The notes under the pieces: generated by a model | Told to the model about the DNA's origin: nothing | The model's input: only the letters and a program-made list of their open reading frames with translations | The model's database searches: none | Source of the DNA: Acidobacteriota bacterium | Lineage (GTDB): Bacteria; Acidobacteriota; Thermoanaerobaculia; Thermoanaerobaculales; Sulfomarinibacteraceae | NCBI GenBank assembly: GCA_030637805.1 | Contig: DAOWFV010000253.1 | Location: forward strand, 1 to 9,126 | Length of the DNA: 9,126 nucleotides | Direction: 5' to 3' | Shown: positions 6,866 to 9,126 of the stretch, in pieces | Layout of the letters: each line of letters begins with the position of its first letter | How positions within the stretch are numbered: the stretch's first letter is position 1 | Translations under genes and position numbers: made by a program

Positions 6866-7309
6866 ATGAAACGACTGTTGATCGGATTGATCGCGCTTGC
6901 CATCGTGATGCCGGTGGCGGCCCAGGAAACCCCGCTTGGTGAGGCCGCCAAGAACGGGATCATCCACTATCTCAGCCTCACCCCCGACCAGGTGGTGGCA
7001 TGGGACCAGCTCATCGAGGAGTTCGAGGCGGATGCTCAGCCTCTCCGCGAGGCGATCGCCGAGATCCAGGCCCAGATCGACGAGCTCTTTGCTGGCGGGG
7101 ACCCTGATCCGGAAGAGCTGGGAGAGCTGGTGATCCAGAGACGTGACCTGGTCGAGCAGCTGGCCCAGGTTCGGGTCGACTATGTGGAGGGGTTTGAGGC
7201 CCTGCTCGACGAGGAGCAGTTCAAGCGGCTCCGTCTCATCCGCCGCGCCGACCGAGTCGAGCCGTTGATCCCCGCTTTCCGCATTTACGGGCTGCTGCCG
7301 CGACACTGA
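6866..7309 (+). CDS. Small periplasmic Spy/CpxP-like protein (LTxxQ-type)
   Basis: The 147-residue product begins with a clear signal peptide (MKRLLIGLIALAIVMPVAAQ; cleavage probably near residues 19-20), so the mature protein of about 127 residues is exported. The mature part is almost wholly charged helix. An LTPDQ motif sits at 38-42 and a second related motif, LDEEQ, at 114-118. The distance between the two and the helical filling resemble the Spy/CpxP/ZraP group of periplasmic chaperones and metal-stress sensors, whose repeated LTxxQ motif is diagnostic. No Cys or His cluster for metal binding is visible. AGGAG (6854-6858), 7 nt before the ATG, sets the start. It has no co-directional gene right behind it. 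Similarity is at the level of motif and architecture only, so the role in envelope stress is inferred. Confidence 0.68.
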   Translation: MKRLLIGLIALAIVMPVAAQETPLGEAAKNGIIHYLSLTPDQVVAWDQLIEEFEADAQPLREAIAEIQAQIDELFAGGDPDPEELGELVIQRRDLVEQLAQVRVDYVEGFEALLDEEQFKRLRLIRRADRVEPLIPAFRIYGLLPRH

Positions 7310-7338
7310 GCTAGTTCTCGTCCGGAAACGGCGCTTTT

Positions 7339-7368
7339 TTGCAATCTCGGCGTCAGGCGGCGGATTAT
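7339..7368 (+). promoter_or_regulatory. Promoter-like sequence ahead of the candidate small RNA
   Basis: TTGCAA (7339-7344, four of six consensus bases) is separated by 18 bp from GATTAT (7363-7368, four of six). The predicted start of transcription falls at about 7372-7376, exactly where the first hairpin of the structured region begins. It is moderate in quality, but it is the best sigma-70-type pair in this gap. Confidence 0.4.
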
Positions 7369-7371
7369 CTT

Positions 7372-7544
7372 GTGCGGCGTGCCCAAGCACGCCTCCGCGC
7401 AAATCCTTGCCTTCCTTGACCTTGCAGAAAAATCGCTCGTTTCCGCATCGAGAACTTCGCTGTCCCCTCCGGAGTTTCCGGATGGGAACGAGCTAACCAA
7501 TCCCGACAGCGAGGGCGAAGCGGCAGCTTCGCCCTCATTTTTTT
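7372..7544 (+). ncRNA. Candidate structured small RNA ending in an intrinsic terminator
   Basis: Between the Spy-like gene and rnd there is no gene, but the plus strand folds almost end to end. A 5' hairpin has GGCGTGC (7376-7382), a CCAA loop and GCACGCC (7387-7393), extended by GTGC (7372-7375) against GCGC (7397-7400). A long stem pairs GCTCGTTTCC (7435-7444) with GGGAACGAGC (7484-7493) with one G.U. Inside it lies the hairpin TCCGGA-GTT-TCCGGA (7468-7482). The terminator hairpin follows at 7511-7536. TCGCTGTC (7457-7464), inside the long stem, is also perfectly complementary to GACAGCGA (7505-7512) outside it, giving a pseudoknot or an alternative to the terminator. No known family (tmRNA, SRP, RNase P, 6S) was recognised. 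It could instead be the long 3' untranslated region of the Spy-like gene. Confidence 0.5.
7511..7544 (+). terminator. Strong rho-independent terminator
   Basis: The stem GAGGGCGAAGC (7511-7521) pairs perfectly over 11 bp with GCTTCGCCCTC (7526-7536) around a GGCA loop. After a single A it is followed by seven T (7538-7544). The T-run is on the plus side only, so it ends plus-strand transcripts; the opposite side has no T-run for rnd, which comes from the right. It lies 202 bp beyond the Spy-like stop, a long distance for that gene's own terminator. Confidence 0.93.
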
Positions 7545-7575
7545 GGTCTGTCATCGTCTTCAAGCAACAGGAGAC

Positions 7576-8724
7576 TCAAGAACTGTCCGAGTCAGCCAGC
7601 GCGTTGAGGAATTCGTCCCCCAGGACCTCCACCCTCCAACCACCGAGGCTGGTCGAACCGAGGTCCCCCACGGTCGAGCAGCTGGGTGTCCGCGCGGCCA
7701 CCTCCTCCGCACAACCGCGTGGACAGAGCAGGCCAGGCTCCAGACCGAGGGTTTCCGCCCGGGCATCGCGTGCGGCAAGCAAACGCTTCAACCGGCGCCG
7801 TACGGCCGGGTCCGCCGCAGGCTCGCGTGGCTGCCTGGTTCGCTCCGGCGCCGGCTCGGGCTTACCAAGATGCGTCAGGACTTCCCGACCCCAGCGACGG
7901 ACTACCCGCGGCCCCACTCCCTCCACTTTTCGCAAACCATCAAGAGCTGGTGGGGGGTCTCCTGCGAGCCGCAGGATTTGCTGATTTCCGAGAATCTTGA
8001 ACGGCGGCACGTCGAGCTTCCGCGCCTGCCGATCCCTCCATCGGTGGAGGGTAAAGAGCCGATCCCTGGCTTCGCCGCGGAGGGCGCGGGCACCCTTGAT
8101 CCGTTCGAAGGCCAGCGGATCCGGCTCGAGAGGCGTGTGGTGAACGCCCTCCAGCTTGTGGAACTCCTCCTCTGCCCATCCCCATCGACCGAGCTCCTCG
8201 AGACGGGCGCGCAGCCGGTCGGCAAGCAGTTCGAGATGCGCGGTGTCGGCAGCTGCGTAGGCGAGCTGGTCGGGAGTCAGAGGCCGGCGCCCCCAGTCCG
8301 CCCGCTGATATCGCTTGTCGAGACGAACGCCGGCCTCCCGCTCGATGAGGACTGCAAGTCCGGTCCGCTCCTCCCCCAACAACCGAGCCATGATCTGGGT
8401 GTCTTCCAGGCCACGGATCTCCGCGCCAAAGTCCCTGTCGAGTACCCGAAGATCATAATCAGCGCCGTGCATCAGCACCGGCACCGCAGGATCCCCTACC
8501 ACCTCCCACAGCGGCTCAATGTCTTCGGGCTCGAGGGCGAGGGGGTCGACGACCATGTTGCGGTCATCCGCAGTGACCTGGATCAGGCACACTTTGTGGA
8601 AGTAGGAATGCATGGAATCCGCCTCGGTGTCGAGAGCGAAGCGATCGCTGCGGGCGCAGAGGTCAGCGACCTCCTGCACCCCGTCGGGAGTATCCACCCA
8701 CGTGGGTTGAAGGGATTCAGACAT
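7576..8724 (-). CDS. rnd: Ribonuclease D
   Basis: RNase D is a 3'-5' exoribonuclease of the DEDDy family that trims tRNA precursors and other stable RNAs. The 382 residues compare with 375 for E. coli Rnd. The exonuclease motifs are complete: LDTEAD (Asp32, Glu34), HGADYDLRVL (Asp91) and YAAADTAHL (Tyr156, Asp160). KRYQRADWGRRPLT just before the last motif is also typical. An HRDC domain follows at about 205-290 (WRDRQARKLDVPPFKIL, then LRKVEGVGPRVVRRWG), and a shorter HRDC-like C-terminal part ends the protein, so the usual exonuclease-HRDC-HRDC order is kept. The ATG at 8724 has no Shine-Dalgarno sequence. A TACCAT preceded by TGC, 10 nt before the ATG, could be an extended -10 giving an almost leaderless message. 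The upstream region is filled by the TAATTCC-bounded element, so the promoter may lie within or beside it. Confidence 0.95.
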   Translation of the reverse strand: MSESLQPTWVDTPDGVQEVADLCARSDRFALDTEADSMHSYFHKVCLIQVTADDRNMVVDPLALEPEDIEPLWEVVGDPAVPVLMHGADYDLRVLDRDFGAEIRGLEDTQIMARLLGEERTGLAVLIEREAGVRLDKRYQRADWGRRPLTPDQLAYAAADTAHLELLADRLRARLEELGRWGWAEEEFHKLEGVHHTPLEPDPLAFERIKGARALRGEARDRLFTLHRWRDRQARKLDVPPFKILGNQQILRLAGDPPPALDGLRKVEGVGPRVVRRWGREVLTHLGKPEPAPERTRQPREPAADPAVRRRLKRLLAARDARAETLGLEPGLLCPRGCAEEVAARTPSCSTVGDLGSTSLGGWRVEVLGDEFLNALADSDSS

Positions 8725-8750
8725 CGCGGGGGATGGTAGCAGAGAGGGAA

Positions 8751-8769
8751 AATTAGGAATTAGGAATTA
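8751..8769 (-). repeat. Heptamer repeat array, left copy
   Basis: AATTAGG is repeated about 2.7 times with a 7-bp period (TAATTCC when read on the minus strand). It is very AT-rich in a GC-rich setting. It lies 27 bp before the rnd start codon and is the mirror copy of the array at 9087-9115. Confidence 0.85.
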
Positions 8770-8841
8770 TCGACGCGGGGGATCGACGGAGAGTTTGGGA
8801 GCGTGTCGCCCGCGGTTGGGCGCGCTCCTTCGGAGGTGCCG

Positions 8842-8909
8842 CTTCTAACAATGTTGGGGGTATGGACCTTGCGGCGACCTGCAAAGTCGAGTCCCAACAT
8901 TGTTAGAGG
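8842..8909. repeat. Long hairpin with a perfect 15-bp inverted repeat
   Basis: TCTAACAATGTTGGG (8844-8858) is the exact reverse complement of 8893-8907. Flanking pairs (C8842-G8909, T8843.G8908, G8859.T8892) lengthen the stem. Inside the loop a second helix forms: GAC-c-TTGC (8865-8872) with GCAA-a-GTC (8881-8888), one mismatch, around an 8-nt loop. The ends TCTAAC and GTTAGAG recall the outer boxes of integron attC sites, but the stem is fully paired and GTTAGAG breaks the GTTRRRY rule at its last base, so an attC site is not claimed. Confidence 0.75.
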
Positions 8910-8910
8910 G

Positions 8911-9014
8911 GGCACTCTCGGGGAGAGCGATGGCAGCAGGTCGCGTTACCGACCAGTAGCGCAAGTCCGGAGCTTTGGATTACGCGTTCGAATCGCGCTT
9001 CCCGAGAGGATGCC
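8911..9014 (+). other. Cloverleaf-like fold with a tRNA-type T-arm, not a complete tRNA
   Basis: CTCTCGGGGA (8915-8924) pairs with TTCCCGAGAG (8999-9008), lengthened after a 2-nt bulge by GGCA (8911-8914) with TGCC (9011-9014). The 3' half looks like a tRNA: GTTCGAATC (8986-8994) is an exact T-loop consensus, its stem (CGCG with CGCG, plus an A.C mismatch) abuts the closing helix directly, and GCGA (8927-8930) with TCGC (8941-8944) could be a D-stem 2 nt after a 7-bp acceptor. The span from 8918 to 9006 is 89 nt, as in tRNAs with a long variable arm. No standard anticodon arm fits: instead GCGTTAC (8943-8949) pairs with GTAGCGC (8956-8962), overlapping the D-stem. A decayed tRNA or a tRNA-like structure is possible. 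Confidence 0.35.
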
Positions 9015-9086
9015 AGACACCTCCGAGGAAACGCGCCCCGAGCGCGGGCAGCACGCGGCAACCCTCTGATTGCCTCCGCGCGCCGG

Positions 9087-9115
9087 TAATTCCTAATTCC
9101 TACTTCCTAATTCCC
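9087..9115 (+). repeat. Heptamer repeat array, right copy
   Basis: Four copies of TAATTCC in tandem, the third changed to TACTTCC, end in an extra C. It is the inverted counterpart of the array at 8751-8769 and ends 11 bp before the window edge, so what lies beyond it is unknown. Confidence 0.88.
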
Positions 9116-9126
9116 AAACCCCCTCC

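Larger units (their letters stand above)
8754..9102. mobile_element. 349-bp non-coding element with 24-bp terminal inverted repeats (MITE-like candidate)
   Basis: The left end (8754-8777) reads TAGGAATTAGGAATTA then TCGACGCG. The right end (9079-9102), read on the other strand, is TAGGAATTAGGAATTA then CCGGCGCG, so 22 of 24 positions agree, and the match extends past the simple heptamer repeat into unique GC-rich sequence. Between the ends lie about 300 bp without a gene but with two strong secondary structures. No transposase is present and no target duplication could be made out, so a non-autonomous element is a working label only. A pair of regulatory or structural repeats is the alternative. 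Confidence 0.45.
8725..9126. other. Gene-free region upstream of rnd, rich in inverted repeats
   Basis: No credible gene is seen in these 402 bp. The longest frame (GTG at 8803 to 9069, plus) has no ribosome binding site, runs through a 15-bp perfect inverted repeat, and its composition is unlike a protein. The content is the inverted pair of TAATTCC arrays, the hairpin at 8842-8909 and the cloverleaf-like fold at 8911-9014, each listed separately. Confidence 0.7.

Noticed and set aside
7321..7340. Intrinsic terminator just after the Spy-like gene (six T at 7335-7340)
   Set aside because: The only hairpin before the T-run is CCG-GAAA-CGG with three base pairs, too weak to call.
7543..8739. 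398-codon plus-strand frame opposite rnd
   Set aside because: Antisense to a complete RNase D; no recognisable domain and no ribosome binding site; it also begins inside the terminator T-run.
8842..8909. Integron attC site
   Set aside because: Outer boxes look similar, but GTTAGAG fails the GTTRRRY consensus at the last base, the stem has no central spacer or extra-helical base, and there is no integrase or cassette array.
8918..9006. Functional type II tRNA gene (Ser/Leu/Tyr/Sec)
   Set aside because: Acceptor, D-stem and T-arm can be drawn, but no 5-bp anticodon stem with a 7-nt loop fits between them, and CCA is not encoded.
8803..9069. 88-codon plus-strand frame in the region before rnd
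   Set aside because: GTG start without ribosome binding site; spans both inverted-repeat structures; no recognisable domain.
8751..9115. CRISPR array
   Set aside because: The heptamer copies are contiguous, only 7 bp long and present as two inverted clusters; there are no spacers and no cas genes.

Overview
The window is about 9.1 kb of GC-rich bacterial chromosome. It carries eight protein-coding genes and three gene-poor stretches rich in inverted repeats. Nothing in it fixes the taxon. The dense housekeeping content, high GC, a signal-peptide-bearing M19 dipeptidase and a Spy/CpxP-like periplasmic protein point to a Gram-negative-type bacterium. The overall look recalls Acidobacteriota-like environmental genomes, but that is an impression only.

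Layout. (1) 1-817, minus: 3' truncated FabH-type ketoacyl-ACP synthase III, running off the left edge. (2) 1073-2254, plus: acyl-CoA dehydrogenase, divergent from fabH. (3) A minus-strand cluster read from right to left: holC (DNA polymerase III chi, 5137-4718), an M19 membrane dipeptidase (4718-3417) overlapping holC by one base, and a GNAT-fold acyltransferase (3325-2285) that ends 30 bp from the acyl-CoA dehydrogenase stop. (4) 5240-6556, plus: murA, divergent from holC, with Asp where most MurA enzymes have the fosfomycin-target Cys. (5) 6557-6865: no gene, but a 184-nt near-palindrome (6573-6756), then a possible ECF-type promoter. (6) 6866-7309, plus: small secreted Spy/CpxP-like protein. 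(7) 7310-7575: no gene, but a promoter-like sequence, a strongly structured stretch and a textbook intrinsic terminator, together a candidate small RNA. (8) 7576-8724, minus: rnd (RNase D). (9) 8725-9126: no gene. An element bounded by inverted 24-bp ends built on a TAATTCC heptamer contains a 15-bp perfect inverted repeat and a 104-nt cloverleaf-like fold with a tRNA-type T-loop.

The genes do not form one pathway. FabH and the acyl-CoA dehydrogenase both belong to acyl-chain metabolism (chain initiation and desaturation), MurA starts peptidoglycan synthesis, the dipeptidase may work on short peptides in the periplasm, and HolC and RNase D are DNA- and RNA-processing housekeeping proteins. 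The non-coding structures are the least explained part: the candidate small RNA at 7372-7544, the palindrome after murA, and the TAATTCC-bounded element in front of rnd.
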